From NCBI GenBank assembly GCA_903829815.1, contig CAIKRR010000014.1:145024-209023 (forward strand): a stretch of DNA of 64,000 bases. Direction: 5' to 3'. The position numbers and the translations under genes are program-made. Numbering within the stretch: the stretch's first letter is position 1; every line of letters begins with the position of its first letter. This DNA is from an uncultured Pseudomonadota bacterium. Its GTDB lineage: Bacteria; Pseudomonadota; Gammaproteobacteria; Burkholderiales; SG8-39. The notes under the pieces are model-generated. The model made no database searches. It had not been told where the DNA came from and was given only the letters and a program-made list of their open reading frames with translations. Shown one piece after another: positions 36,006 to 44,804 of the stretch.

Positions 36006-36894
36006 AGTGATCGAGCAGCAAGGCTGCAAAGAGCAGCGCCAGGTAGAGGATCGAGTACCGGAAGGTTTTTCGAGCCAGTGCATCGCTGTAGTTCCGGTAG
36101 AGCTCGATGGCGTAATACAGGAACAGTCCACCCAGAGCACTCGCACTCACCAGGTAGATCCAGCCGCTCATGCCATAGGCGAACGGCATCAGCGACGATG
36201 CCAGCATGACCACGGTGTAGAGCAGCACCTGCAACTGGGTGAACCGAGCGCCATGCGTGACCGGCAGCATCGGCAGGCCGGCCCGTGCGTACTCTTCGGT
36301 CCGGTAGAGGGCAAGCGCCCAGAAATGCGGCGGCGTCCAGGCGAAGATGATCAGAAAGAGGAGCAATGCTTCAGGGCCTACCTCGCCGGTCACTGCGGCC
36401 CAACCGAGTACCGGCGGCATCGCACCGGAGGCACCGCCGATGACGATGTTCTGCGGGGTAAGCGGCTTGAGCACGACCGTGTAGATCACGGCATAACCGA
36501 CAAATGTCGCCAGGGTGAGCCACATGGTCAGTGCGTTCACCTGGGTCAGCAGCAACCAGATGCCGGCCCCCCCGACTACGGTGGCGAACACAAGGGCCTG
36601 CGGCGCATTGAGATCGCCACGCGCCAGTGGACGGCGCCGTGTACGCGCCATGACGGCATCGATTCGGCGCTCGACCAGACAATTGATCACGGCGGCAGCA
36701 CCGGAGACGAGCCCAATGCCGATCGTTGCGCAGAGAACGATCCAGGCCGGCGGCCAGGTGCCGGCAGGCGCAGCCAGAAACATCCCTATCACCGCGCAGA
36801 ACACGATGAGCATGATGACCCGCGGCTTGGCCAGTTCGTAGTACTGACGCAATCGCTGCGTCAAGCCCGGTTCGACCATCGCCTGCTGGAGCAT
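35992..36894 (-). CDS. ctaB: Protohaem IX farnesyltransferase (haem O synthase)
   Basis: Integral-membrane UbiA-family prenyltransferase (about 300 aa) that attaches a farnesyl group to haem B. Both Asp-rich motifs are visible: [20 protein letters not shown] and the second region around [22 protein letters not shown], with [20 protein letters not shown] between. The start could be 36894 or 36879; the open frame extends to 36987 without family similarity. It follows ctaA, so haem O is passed to haem A synthase. Confidence 0.94.
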   Translation of the reverse strand: MLQQAMVEPGLTQRLRQYYELAKPRVIMLIVFCAVIGMFLAAPAGTWPPAWIVLCATIGIGLVSGAAAVINCLVERRIDAVMARTRRRPLARGDLNAPQALVFATVVGGAGIWLLLTQVNALTMWLTLATFVGYAVIYTVVLKPLTPQNIVIGGASGAMPPVLGWAAVTGEVGPEALLLFLIIFAWTPPHFWALALYRTEEYARAGLPMLPVTHGARFTQLQVLLYTVVMLASSLMPFAYGMSGWIYLVSASALGGLFLYYAIELYRNYSDALARKTFRYSILYLALLFAALLLDHYVRF

Positions 36895-37021
36895 GAAGGA
36901 GATTCTGCCAGGTGAATCTGGAGGGACGCGGAGAAGCGTAGAGGCCGCAGCCTGGTGGTCGGCTACCTGCCGATGGCGCACCCGCATCGTGCGCGGCAGT
37001 CAACCTGCCGGGCAGGCCCGA

Positions 37022-38101
37022 TCAACTGTTGCCTGACCGACTTAATGCATAGTTTATCACGACCATCGTGACCAGCACGCCAGCCGCGCCGGCATTGTGA
37101 GCGGCGGCAAGCCAGAGCGGCAGACTGAAGAGGACATTGCCCATACCGAGGGCGAGTTGCAGGCAAACCAGCACCACGAGAAGCACACCCAGCGACTTGA
37201 GCGACCCGATGCGCACCAGGCGCAATCCAAGCCACAAGGCCACAACGAAGACCCCGATTGCGCCAAGCCGATGCACCCAGTGGATGGCGGTCAGCGCCTC
37301 GAGCGGCAGCAAGCCACCGTCACCGGTACGTCCCAATTCGCGCAGAACATCGAACGCGTGCGCGAAGCTCATCGGCGGCACCCATTGGCCCTGGCAACCG
37401 GGCAGATCCGGGCAGGCCAGCGCCGCATAGTTGGTACTCACCCAACCACCAAGGACGATCTGCAGGCAGACCGCGAGGAGCCCAAGCAGTGCAAGTCCGC
37501 GCACCCGTGCTGCCGCGTCGATCCGGATCGGGATTTCGAACCGTCTCGAAGCACCAAGCGTGATCCAGACCAGCAGCGCGAGCGTGGTCATGCCCCCGAT
37601 GAGATGCAAGGTGACGATGGCAGGCTTGAGCAGCAGTGTCACGGTCCAGCGCCCGAGGGCTGCCTGTGCGATGACGACCAGGACCAGCAGTAGCGGGAGA
37701 ATCGGCGATCGCCCGAGCGAGCGCCGCGCACGCAAGGCAGCCAGCGCAAGCGCAGCAATCAGCATGCCGACAAAGGACGCCAGATAACGGTGGCCCATTT
37801 CCTTCCACCCCTTGGCCGCATCGAAGCCGCCCGCCGGGACCCCTTCGCCGTGCGATGCCGGCAGCACCTCGGGCACATGCGGCTCGCCATAGCAGCCAGG
37901 CCAGTCGGGGCACCCCAGGCCCGCATCCGACAATCGGACATAGGCACCCACCACGATCAGGATGAAGGTGAGTACCGTCGTGAGCAGCGCGAGTCGGGCA
38001 AAGCGCGCCTGCGAACGCATGGCCCAGCGGGACAGGCCGAAGATGACTGCAAGCGCCAGCAGCAGCACAGCGCCCAGGCCCAGCATCAGATTGAGCGTCA
38101 T
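37022..38101 (-). CDS. ctaA: Haem A synthase (COX15/CtaA)
   Basis: A 359-residue eight-helix membrane enzyme that oxidises haem O to haem A. It has GAYVRLSDAGLGCPDWPGC, the haem-ligand histidines in MGHRYLASFVGM, TLHLIGGMTT and IHWVHRLGA, and the repeated half with GWVSTNYAALACPDLPGC. The two Cys pairs (CPDWPGC, CPDLPGC) at matching places in each half are typical of this class. It lies upstream of ctaB on the same transcript. Confidence 0.94.
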   Translation of the reverse strand: MTLNLMLGLGAVLLLALAVIFGLSRWAMRSQARFARLALLTTVLTFILIVVGAYVRLSDAGLGCPDWPGCYGEPHVPEVLPASHGEGVPAGGFDAAKGWKEMGHRYLASFVGMLIAALALAALRARRSLGRSPILPLLLVLVVIAQAALGRWTVTLLLKPAIVTLHLIGGMTTLALLVWITLGASRRFEIPIRIDAAARVRGLALLGLLAVCLQIVLGGWVSTNYAALACPDLPGCQGQWVPPMSFAHAFDVLRELGRTGDGGLLPLEALTAIHWVHRLGAIGVFVVALWLGLRLVRIGSLKSLGVLLVVLVCLQLALGMGNVLFSLPLWLAAAHNAGAAGVLVTMVVINYALSRSGNS

Positions 38102-38144
38102 TCCATGATCCTCATCAGGTCTGTCATCTCGGGATGGTCTCCGC

Positions 38145-38756
38145 TCAACCCTTCTGCCACGAATTCACGCGCAGCAGTTTCTCGATGTCACGCAGCATGC
38201 GCTTTTCCTCAGGCGGCCATGGGAAGCTCATCATCAGGTTGCCCAGCGGATCGATCAGGTACAGATGCTTCACCGGGTCCTCATCGGCAAAGGCAGTGCC
38301 AAGCGCTGCACCTGCAGCCAGATGTGCCACACGCACGCCGGCAAGCACCGCCTCTGGCGCAACGGGGACGTGATCATCGGTTACCAGCCAGAGCCGCTCG
38401 ATGCGCGTCTGAGCCTTGCCTTGCGCCAGGCGCATCTGGCGCATGAGGAGGAGCTTGCGCGCACAGGCCTCATCGCACTCACCTGAGTCGACGTTGACCA
38501 GCCACCAGGGGCCGCTGAGGCTATCGGCCGTGACAGTCGTGCCATCAACGAACTGCGCAGCCACCTTCAAGGGAGCAGGTGCAAGCAGACGACCATAATT
38601 GGTACGCCCGGTTGGCGGCGAGCCAAAGTAGGCGATCGTACCCAGGACAACCGGCGCCGCACAGACCAGAAAGATCAACAGTGCCTGTACGCGCCCACGG
38701 CGCTGCCGGGCTGGATCGATGGGCCCCGGCGGTGACTGCGAGACGGCAAGGTTCAT
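38145..38756 (-). CDS. Membrane-anchored thioredoxin-like protein of the cox cluster
   Basis: A 203-residue protein with one N-terminal membrane anchor (LLIFLVCAAPVVLGTIAYF) and a periplasmic SCO/thioredoxin-like domain. It contains WWLVNVDSGECDEACARKLL (Cys-x3-Cys) and a late HLYLIDPLGNLMMSF strand. Such proteins are regularly found between surf1 and ctaA in betaproteobacteria and may help maturation of the CuA site, but no activity is established. ATG 38756 overlaps the surf1 stop by ATGA; the longer frame to 38855 is inside surf1. Confidence 0.8.
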   Translation of the reverse strand: MNLAVSQSPPGPIDPARQRRGRVQALLIFLVCAAPVVLGTIAYFGSPPTGRTNYGRLLAPAPLKVAAQFVDGTTVTADSLSGPWWLVNVDSGECDEACARKLLLMRQMRLAQGKAQTRIERLWLVTDDHVPVAPEAVLAGVRVAHLAAGAALGTAFADEDPVKHLYLIDPLGNLMMSFPWPPEEKRMLRDIEKLLRVNSWQKG

Positions 38757-39541
38757 GACAGGAGTCGCTCCGATCGAAGGCGTCGCACACGCCGCCAGCG
38801 GCGCAGGCCAAGCGTGATGTAGATCCCCGCAGCAATGAGTGCAAAGCTGTACCACTGCAAGGCGTAGGCCCGGTGCCGATCAGCATCCTCAGGGGGGCCG
38901 GGCCAATTGCGATCGAGTGCATCGTCGGCGCTGCTGGTCTGCTGCAGAACCCAGGGCGCGAGCTTCACACCGGCAAGCTGCTCGTACTGAATGATGCTCA
39001 AGGACGGCCAGACCGTGACCGGTGCAACCGGTGCATCGTACGCAGGCGAACCCAACGAGAATCGGTGCTCGTCGGGCACCACCAGCGTACCTTCGAGAAC
39101 CGTCGGGCCGGCACCGGGGGGGGCGACCGCGACAGGGCCGCGATCGGCACGCGCAGCTGTCCAGCCCCGATTGACCAGAACCTGCGTGCCGTCGGCATCG
39201 AGCTCGAAAACCTGCACGACCTCATACCCTGGCCGATGGGCCCGAATGCGGTTGTCGATCAGCAGGACGCCGCCCGGGTGCCAGTGACCACGCAGCAGCA
39301 CATGCCGCCACTCGAGTGCCGCCCCGTCAATCGGCGCCTGGCTCAGATCGATGGGCACTGCGTGTGATCGCTCCAGTGCCAGTGCCAGCCGATCGGCCTT
39401 CTCGACGGCGCGCCGTGTCTGCCACTGTCCAAGACTCACGGTGAGCACAACAAACCCGATCGTCACGAGGGCCAGCGCCACCGAACGCAGGAGCGAGCGC
39501 CGCGAGGCTTCAGAGGGCATGGCAGGAGGGGCAGAGGACAT
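38753..39541 (-). CDS. SURF1-family cytochrome oxidase assembly protein
   Basis: About 262 residues with two membrane helices, one at each end (SVALALVTIGFVVLTVSLG and YSFALIAAGIYITLGL), and a periplasmic middle, the SURF1 layout. Conserved pieces are LGQWQTRRAVEK, LLIDNRIRAHRPGYEVV, VLVNRGW and YALQWYSFA. SURF1 helps insert haem A into CoxA. Start 39541 was chosen because the upstream frame is encoded by a tandem repeat; 39520 is also possible. Confidence 0.9.
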   Translation of the reverse strand: MSSAPPAMPSEASRRSLLRSVALALVTIGFVVLTVSLGQWQTRRAVEKADRLALALERSHAVPIDLSQAPIDGAALEWRHVLLRGHWHPGGVLLIDNRIRAHRPGYEVVQVFELDADGTQVLVNRGWTAARADRGPVAVAPPGAGPTVLEGTLVVPDEHRFSLGSPAYDAPVAPVTVWPSLSIIQYEQLAGVKLAPWVLQQTSSADDALDRNWPGPPEDADRHRAYALQWYSFALIAAGIYITLGLRRWRRVRRLRSERLLS

Positions 39542-39580
39542 CGGCAGGCAAGAGGAGTAGCAGGACCGCGGCAGGCATCT

Positions 39581-39607
39581 CGCATCTGGGCGCATCTGGG
39601 CGCATCG
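39581..39607 (+). repeat. 10-base tandem repeat upstream of surf1
   Basis: CGCATCTGGG occurs twice exactly (39581-39600), followed by a partial third copy CGCATCG. It lies between the surf1 start and the divergent small membrane gene. Confidence 0.75.
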
Positions 39608-39697
39608 GCCACATCGCCGACGATGAGACTGGTGTGCAGGACACGTTGCGAATCTGTGGAGGATGATACGCTTGCCCGCACAGACAAGGTTCTCGCC

Positions 39698-39892
39698 ATG
39701 CGCTACGTTGTGATTGCCGTTCTAATCCTCATCCTGGCCGCGCTCGGCTCGGCGCTCTATTTCATGATGAGCGATCGTAGCGGCACGAGCCGCAGTGTCA
39801 ACGCGCTGACCGTACGCGTTGCGCTGTCGGTGCTGCTCTTTTTGTTCCTGATCGCAGGCAGGCACTGGGGCTGGCTGCCTGCCCAACTCTGA
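39698..39892 (+). CDS. Twin transmembrane protein, DUF2909-like
   Basis: A 64-residue protein that is almost only two membrane helices (VVIAVLILILAALGSALYFMM and VRVALSVLLFLFLIAG) joined by a short polar loop. It matches the small DUF2909 proteins typically found by cox genes in betaproteobacteria. It is the only plus-strand gene inside the oxidase block. ATG 39698 was chosen; the frame is open from 39623 with no similarity. Function unknown. Confidence 0.8.
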   Translation: MRYVVIAVLILILAALGSALYFMMSDRSGTSRSVNALTVRVALSVLLFLFLIAGRHWGWLPAQL

Positions 39893-39934
39893 GCCTCGCG
39901 GTACCGGCGCGCCGCAACACCGCCTGAAACGACA

Positions 39935-39958
39935 GCGCCCCTGTCAGGGCAGGGGCGC
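39935..39958. terminator. Strong hairpin between convergent DUF2909-like gene and coxC
   Basis: GCGCCCCTG and CAGGGGCGC form a perfect 9-bp stem with a 6-base loop, in the 85-base gap between convergent genes. No T-run follows in either direction, so termination efficiency is uncertain. Confidence 0.55.
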
Positions 39959-39977
39959 CTCGATCAGAGTACGCAGG

Positions 39978-40823
39978 TCAGAGGAAATAGACGAGGATAA
40001 AGAGCAGAAGCCAGACCACATCCACGAAGTGCCAGTACCAGGCCACGGCCTCGAAGCCAAAGTGGTGATCCGGGCTGAAATGCCCCTTGGCACAACGGAA
40101 CCAGATCGTGAGCAGCATGATCGTTCCGATCGTCACATGGAAGCCGTGAAAGCCAGTCAGCATGAAGAACGTCGTGCCATAGATGCCGGTCGTGAGCTTC
40201 AGGTTCAGCGTATGGTAGGCATGCATGTACTCATCGGCCTGCAGAAACAGGAACAACGCACCGAGGAGCACCGTGGCACCGAGCCAGACGAGCAACGCCT
40301 TGCGGTGGTCGGCTCGCAGCGCGTGGTGCGCCAGGGTCAGCGTGACCCCCGAGGTGAGCAGGATGGCCGTATTCCATGCTGGAAGCCCGCTGGCGCCCAT
40401 GGCGGTGAACTTCTCGCCCGTCGGCCCGCTGGTAGGCCAGGTGGAGGAGAAGTTGGGCCAGAGTATCTTGTGATCGATGTCGCCGAGCCACGGCACAGCC
40501 AGATTGCGCGCATAGAAGAGCGCACCGAAGAAGGCTGCAAAGAACATGACTTCGGAGAAGATGAACCAGCTCATGCTCCAGCGGAACGCCACATCGACCT
40601 GGCGGTTGTACTGCCCGCTCTCCGATTCACCAATCACATCGGAGAACCAGCCAAACAGCATCACCAGCAACAAGGCGAAGCCGACAAGCACCACCCACCG
40701 ACCTGACGATGCGCCATTCATCCAGCTGGCAGCGCCCAGCGCCATGAACAACAGCGCGAAGGAGCCCCAGATCATCCGCTTTGAAGGATCGGGGACGAAG
40801 TATTTTGCGCTTTGACCGAGCAT
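39978..40823 (-). CDS. ctaE: Cytochrome c oxidase subunit III
   Basis: A 281-residue seven-helix subunit of the haem-copper oxidase. It has the characteristic WFIFSEVMFFAAFFGALFYARN, LLTSGVTLTLAHHALR, LQADEYMHAYH, FFMLTGFHGFHVTIGTIMLL and the C-terminal WYWHFVDVVWLLLFILVYF. It lies downstream of ctaG and the DUF2970 gene on the same strand. Confidence 0.96.
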   Translation of the reverse strand: MLGQSAKYFVPDPSKRMIWGSFALLFMALGAASWMNGASSGRWVVLVGFALLLVMLFGWFSDVIGESESGQYNRQVDVAFRWSMSWFIFSEVMFFAAFFGALFYARNLAVPWLGDIDHKILWPNFSSTWPTSGPTGEKFTAMGASGLPAWNTAILLTSGVTLTLAHHALRADHRKALLVWLGATVLLGALFLFLQADEYMHAYHTLNLKLTTGIYGTTFFMLTGFHGFHVTIGTIMLLTIWFRCAKGHFSPDHHFGFEAVAWYWHFVDVVWLLLFILVYFL

Positions 40824-40899
40824 GGTGATCAGACTCCCTGGTTACAAACAGCAGTTGCGGCAAATGGGGCAGCAGGCCTGTCGATGGACGGCGTGCACG

Positions 40900-41115
40900 T
40901 CAGTGGGTAGCACTCGAGATGACAAGATGAACGACAAACAGAATGACAAGGACAAAGAGCGCAGCCCCGATGGTGCCAGCAACGATCACGTGAACCGGAT
41001 TGAGCCGGACTGCGTCAGCCTCATGTGCAGAACGCTTGCGCACGCCCAGAAACGACCAGAACACCGCGCCGACCACTTGCATGAAACCGGGAGGCTTTGA
41101 TCCAGGTGCGCTCAT
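40900..41115 (-). CDS. DUF2970 small membrane protein
   Basis: A 71-residue protein with one hydrophobic helix (VIVAGTIGAALFVLVILFVVHLV) and the family start GFMQVVGAVFWSFLGVRK. It overlaps the ctaG stop by ATGA and is a constant neighbour of ctaG in betaproteobacteria. Function unknown; an accessory role in oxidase assembly is inferred from position only. Confidence 0.85.
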   Translation of the reverse strand: MSAPGSKPPGFMQVVGAVFWSFLGVRKRSAHEADAVRLNPVHVIVAGTIGAALFVLVILFVVHLVISSATH

Positions 41116-41717
41116 GACCGCACCGCGCCAGCCTTGACTGAAACCGGTGTGCTCACGCCGGCGGGTGCCTGCGCGCCATTGACCTCGAAAAAGGTAAACG
41201 ACAGCGTGATGGTCGCGATGCTCGATGGCAGCGCTGAATCTACGACGAAGACCACCGGCACCTGGCGCGTCTCACCGGGCTGCAGCGTCTGCTGGGTGAA
41301 GCAGAAACATTCGACTTTGCGAAAGTACTCGGCGGCCAGGGCCGGCCCGTAACTCGGGATAGCCTGTCCGGTCAGCGGTCGGTTCGAGCCGTTGTGAATC
41401 TCGAAAACGGCCTGCTGCATCTCGCCCGGATGCACCGACACATGCCCCTCGAGCGAGCGAAAGGTCCAGGGCAAGCCTCGCATATTGGTGTCGAACTCGA
41501 TCGCTATCGAGCGCGCATAGTCGATCTGGCTGTTGATCGACCCGACGTGATCCGGCTGCAGGAGGCTGCGCAACCCTGTCACCTGGCAGATCTTCTCGTA
41601 GAAAGGCACCAGCGCAAAGCCGAAACCGAACATGACTGCCGTTACCACCAGCAAGCGGACCAGGAGTTGCCGATTGCCGGCCGCACGGGCAAGCCTCACC
41701 GAAGCGACAGTGCTCAT
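41112..41717 (-). CDS. ctaG: CtaG/Cox11 copper chaperone for CoxA
   Basis: Inserts copper B into subunit I. The 201-residue protein has one N-terminal membrane helix (LLVRLLVVTAVMFGFGFALV), the PFYEKICQVTG segment, and the copper-binding pair in KVECFCFTQQTL within a periplasmic immunoglobulin-like domain. Its start overlaps the stop of the small upstream gene by ATGA. Confidence 0.95.
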   Translation of the reverse strand: MSTVASVRLARAAGNRQLLVRLLVVTAVMFGFGFALVPFYEKICQVTGLRSLLQPDHVGSINSQIDYARSIAIEFDTNMRGLPWTFRSLEGHVSVHPGEMQQAVFEIHNGSNRPLTGQAIPSYGPALAAEYFRKVECFCFTQQTLQPGETRQVPVVFVVDSALPSSIATITLSFTFFEVNGAQAPAGVSTPVSVKAGAVRS

Positions 41718-41854
41718 CCGAGAAGCCAGTACTTCATGACGATGCCCAGAAAGAACACCCCGGCCACCGACATCAGCGCAAGGCCGGTGCGGCGATTGGC
41801 CGCACGGAGAGCGTCCGTGCGGGCCTGCATGTTCGAGGAATCGGCGGCGTTCAT
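41714..41854 (-). CDS. Cytochrome oxidase small assembly protein
   Basis: A 46-residue protein with one C-terminal membrane helix (GLALMSVAGVFFLGIVMKYW) and a polar N-terminus. It matches the tiny proteins encoded between ctaD and ctaG in betaproteobacteria. ATG 41854 starts 31 bases after the ctaD stop. The molecular role is unknown. Confidence 0.8.
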   Translation of the reverse strand: MNAADSSNMQARTDALRAANRRTGLALMSVAGVFFLGIVMKYWLLG

Positions 41855-41885
41855 GGTGTCGGCGTGTCGAAGGCGCAGAAGGTGA

Positions 41886-43499
41886 TCACTTGACCTGCGG
41901 GGGAACTTCAAAGCTGTGGTACGGCGCGGGGCTGGGCAGCGTCCACTCGAGACCCTCGGCACCTTCCCAGACCTGCGCTGTCGCCTTCTCGCCGCCTCGG
42001 ATGCACTTCACCACACCGGCGAGGAAGATGAGTTGCGAGAACCCGAAACCGAACGCGCCAATGGAGGCAATCATGTTGAAGTCGGCGAACTGCGTGGCGT
42101 AGTCAGGAATCCGCCTCGGCATCCCCGCGAGCCCGAGAAAATGCATCGGGAAAAAGGTGATGTTGAAGAAAATGAGAGAGAGCCAGAAGTGGGTCTTGCC
42201 CATTGCCTCGTTGTACATGTGGCCAGTCCACTTGGGCAGCCAGAAATACGTCCCGGAGAAGAGCGCGAACAGCGATCCGGCGACCAGCACGTAGTGGAAG
42301 TGCGCCACCACATAGTAGGTATCCTGGATCTGCAGATCGATCGGGGCGATCGCGCAGACCAACCCGGTGAATCCGCCCATCGTGAACACGAAGAGGAAAC
42401 CCACGGCAAACAGCATCGGCGTCTCGAAGGTCATCGAGCCGCGCCACATGGTCGCCAGCCAGTTGAACACCTTGACCCCGGTCGGGACCGCGATCAGCAC
42501 GGTGGCATACATGAAGAAGAGGACGCCGGCTGCAGGCATTCCGACCACGAACATGTGATGGGCCCAGACGATGAACGAGAGGATCGCGATCGACGAGGTG
42601 GCGTACACCATCGAGGAATAGCCAAACAGCGGCTTGCGCGCAAAGGCCGGAATGACATGCGAGACGATCCCGAACGCGGGCAGGATCATGATGTAGACCT
42701 CGGGGTGCCCGAAGAACCAGAACACGTGCTGGTACATCACCGGGTCACCGCCGCCAGCGGCGTTGAAGAACGAGGTGCCAAAGTGCCGATCGGTGAGGGT
42801 CATCGTGATGGCGCCGGCAAGCACCGGCATCACCGCAATGAGCAGATAGGCGGTGATGAGCCAGGTCCAGACGAACATCGGCATCTTCATCATCGTCATG
42901 CCAGGTGCGCGCATGTTGAGGATGGTGACCACGATGTTGATCGAGCCCATGATCGACGAGGCGCCCAGAATGTGCAGCGCGAAGATCGCGAGGTCCATGC
43001 CCGGCCCCATCTGCGAAGTGAGCGGCGCATACAGGGTCCAGCCCCCGGCGGTGGCACCACCGGGCACGAAGAACGAGATGACCAGCAGCAACGCAGCAGG
43101 CGGCAGCAGCCAGAAGCTCCAGTTGTTCATGCGCGCAAAGGCCATGTCGGGCGCACCAATCTGGATGGGTACGAGCCAGTTTGCGAATCCCACGAAGGCC
43201 GGCATGATCGCGCCAAACACCATGATGATGCCGTGCATGGTGGTCAACTGGTTGAAGAACTCCGGATGCCACAACTGCAGTCCGGGCTTGAACAGTTCGG
43301 CCCGGATCCCCAAGGCCAGCACCCCACCCATGAGAAACATGGTAAAGCTGAACCACAGATACATCGTACCGATGTCCTTGTGGTTGGTGGTCGTGAGCCA
43401 GCGCATCAATCCGGTGGGGTGATGGCCGTGTGCATGATCGCCGTGATCAAGTGCGTGATCGTTGGCGTGGGCCACCGTGGCTGCCGTCGTTTGTGACAT
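41886..43499 (-). CDS. ctaD: Cytochrome c oxidase subunit I
   Basis: A 537-residue twelve-helix catalytic subunit of an aa3/caa3-type oxidase. Haem and copper ligands are visible: low-spin haem His in TTMHGIIMVFGA, the CuB His-Tyr site in FWFFGHPEVYIMILP, the HHMFVVG pair, and YYVVAHFHYVL. The YIMILPAFG and K/D-channel segments mark a type A enzyme. The N-terminus is unusually His-rich (HANDHALDHGDHAHGHH, about 11-27), a possible metal-binding tail. It follows ctaC. Confidence 0.97.
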   Translation of the reverse strand: MSQTTAATVAHANDHALDHGDHAHGHHPTGLMRWLTTTNHKDIGTMYLWFSFTMFLMGGVLALGIRAELFKPGLQLWHPEFFNQLTTMHGIIMVFGAIMPAFVGFANWLVPIQIGAPDMAFARMNNWSFWLLPPAALLLVISFFVPGGATAGGWTLYAPLTSQMGPGMDLAIFALHILGASSIMGSINIVVTILNMRAPGMTMMKMPMFVWTWLITAYLLIAVMPVLAGAITMTLTDRHFGTSFFNAAGGGDPVMYQHVFWFFGHPEVYIMILPAFGIVSHVIPAFARKPLFGYSSMVYATSSIAILSFIVWAHHMFVVGMPAAGVLFFMYATVLIAVPTGVKVFNWLATMWRGSMTFETPMLFAVGFLFVFTMGGFTGLVCAIAPIDLQIQDTYYVVAHFHYVLVAGSLFALFSGTYFWLPKWTGHMYNEAMGKTHFWLSLIFFNITFFPMHFLGLAGMPRRIPDYATQFADFNMIASIGAFGFGFSQLIFLAGVVKCIRGGEKATAQVWEGAEGLEWTLPSPAPYHSFEVPPQVK

Positions 43500-43529
43500 G
43501 GCTTGAAGCCTCCAGAAAGGGGGTGTGAC

Positions 43530-44669
43530 TTAGCGGGCGGCCTTGACCGCCGAGGGCTGTACGATCGCCGGGTCAGCATGGTTGCCCCATGCATTCCGGG
43601 TGTAGGTGACTGCCGCGGCAATATCGGTATCGGAGAGCATCGACTGCGCCGGCATCTGTGAGTTGGGCATGAATACGCCCTTGCGACCGCCAAGTACGAG
43701 CTTGATCTGATCAATGGCAGGACCTGCCACCACCTTGGAGCCTGCCAGGGCCGGAAAGGCGTTGGCAAGGCCCTGACCGGTGGGCTGATGGCAGGCGGCA
43801 CACACCGACGCGTAGGCCTTTTCGCCGCGGGCCATCAGTTCTTCCTTGGTCCATTCGCGGGCTGCGTCGTCAGCCGCGCCGACCGAAGCGGTCTTCTGCG
43901 AAGCCACCCAGGCCGTGTACTTGTCGGCCGAGAGCACATTGACCACGATGGGCATGAAACCATGATTCTTGCCGCACAGTTCAACGCACTGCCCGCGGTA
44001 GATGCCTTCCTTTTCGGCGCGGAACCAGGTGTCACGGACGAAGCCCGGAATCGCATCCTGCTTGACCCCGAACTCGGGCACCCAGAACGAGTGGATCACG
44101 TCATCGGCCGTGGTGAGGATACGCACCTTCTTGCCCACCGGAACGGTCAGCATGTTGTCGACTTCGCGCAGGTAATTCTCGCCTTTGGGCGCATCACCTT
44201 CGATCTGATCGAGCGGGGTGGTGAGCGTGGAGAGCATGCTGATGCCCTCGCCTTCGCCCTTGATGTAGTCGTAGCCCCACTTCCACTGATAGCCGGTGGC
44301 CTTCACCGTCAGATCGGGGTTGGAGGTGTCCTTGTACTCGAGCACGACGCGCGTGGCCGGAAAAGCCATCCCGATCAGGATGATCATCGGCACGATGGTC
44401 CAGGCGATTTCCACGGTGGTGCTTTCGTGAAATTGCGCGGCCTTGTGGCCTACCGACTTGCGATGCTTCCAGATCGAATAGAACATCACGCCGAACACGG
44501 CCACGAAGATGACCGTGATGATCCACATCATCGACGTGTGCAGGTCGAAGATGTCCCGTGCAACCGAGGTGACTGGGGGCTGGAACAGGTATTTCGCCGG
44601 TTCGGCCAGCACGACACTCGACATGAGCGCAACCGCGCCACCGAAGAGCGATCTGGAGAGGTATTTCAT
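43530..44669 (-). CDS. ctaC: Cytochrome c oxidase subunit II with fused cytochrome c domain
   Basis: A 379-residue subunit II: signal peptide, two membrane helices (about 46-65 and 88-105), the CuA domain with His193, Cys228, Glu230, Cys232, His236 and Met239 (CVELCGKNHGFM), then a C-terminal class I cytochrome c with CAACH at 290-294 and a likely haem-ligand Met339. The fused haem makes this a caa3-type oxidase subunit, so electrons can enter from periplasmic cytochrome c. GGAG precedes the ATG. It is the first gene of the oxidase block. Confidence 0.96.
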   Translation of the reverse strand: MKYLSRSLFGGAVALMSSVVLAEPAKYLFQPPVTSVARDIFDLHTSMMWIITVIFVAVFGVMFYSIWKHRKSVGHKAAQFHESTTVEIAWTIVPMIILIGMAFPATRVVLEYKDTSNPDLTVKATGYQWKWGYDYIKGEGEGISMLSTLTTPLDQIEGDAPKGENYLREVDNMLTVPVGKKVRILTTADDVIHSFWVPEFGVKQDAIPGFVRDTWFRAEKEGIYRGQCVELCGKNHGFMPIVVNVLSADKYTAWVASQKTASVGAADDAAREWTKEELMARGEKAYASVCAACHQPTGQGLANAFPALAGSKVVAGPAIDQIKLVLGGRKGVFMPNSQMPAQSMLSDTDIAAAVTYTRNAWGNHADPAIVQPSAVKAAR

Positions 44670-44804
44670 CGAAGCTCCGTTCAGGTTTGCAGCCGGCGAC
44701 GCACTTCAGCCACCCGAACGTCCCCTGAACAGGGTTCTGTGTGATGCATGTACGCGCGCGTGACTGGTCTTTTTGTGCGATGCGAGGCTATCACGGCGGG
44801 CCTC

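Noticed and set aside
35896..36915. A 339-codon open frame antisense to ctaB
   Set aside because: It reads through the complement of a clear haem O synthase and has low-complexity charged content typical of shadow frames.
41916..43496. A 526-codon open frame antisense to ctaD
   Set aside because: It is a shadow of the high-GC ctaD gene: strongly charged, Arg/His/Glu-rich translation, no family resemblance and no start signal.
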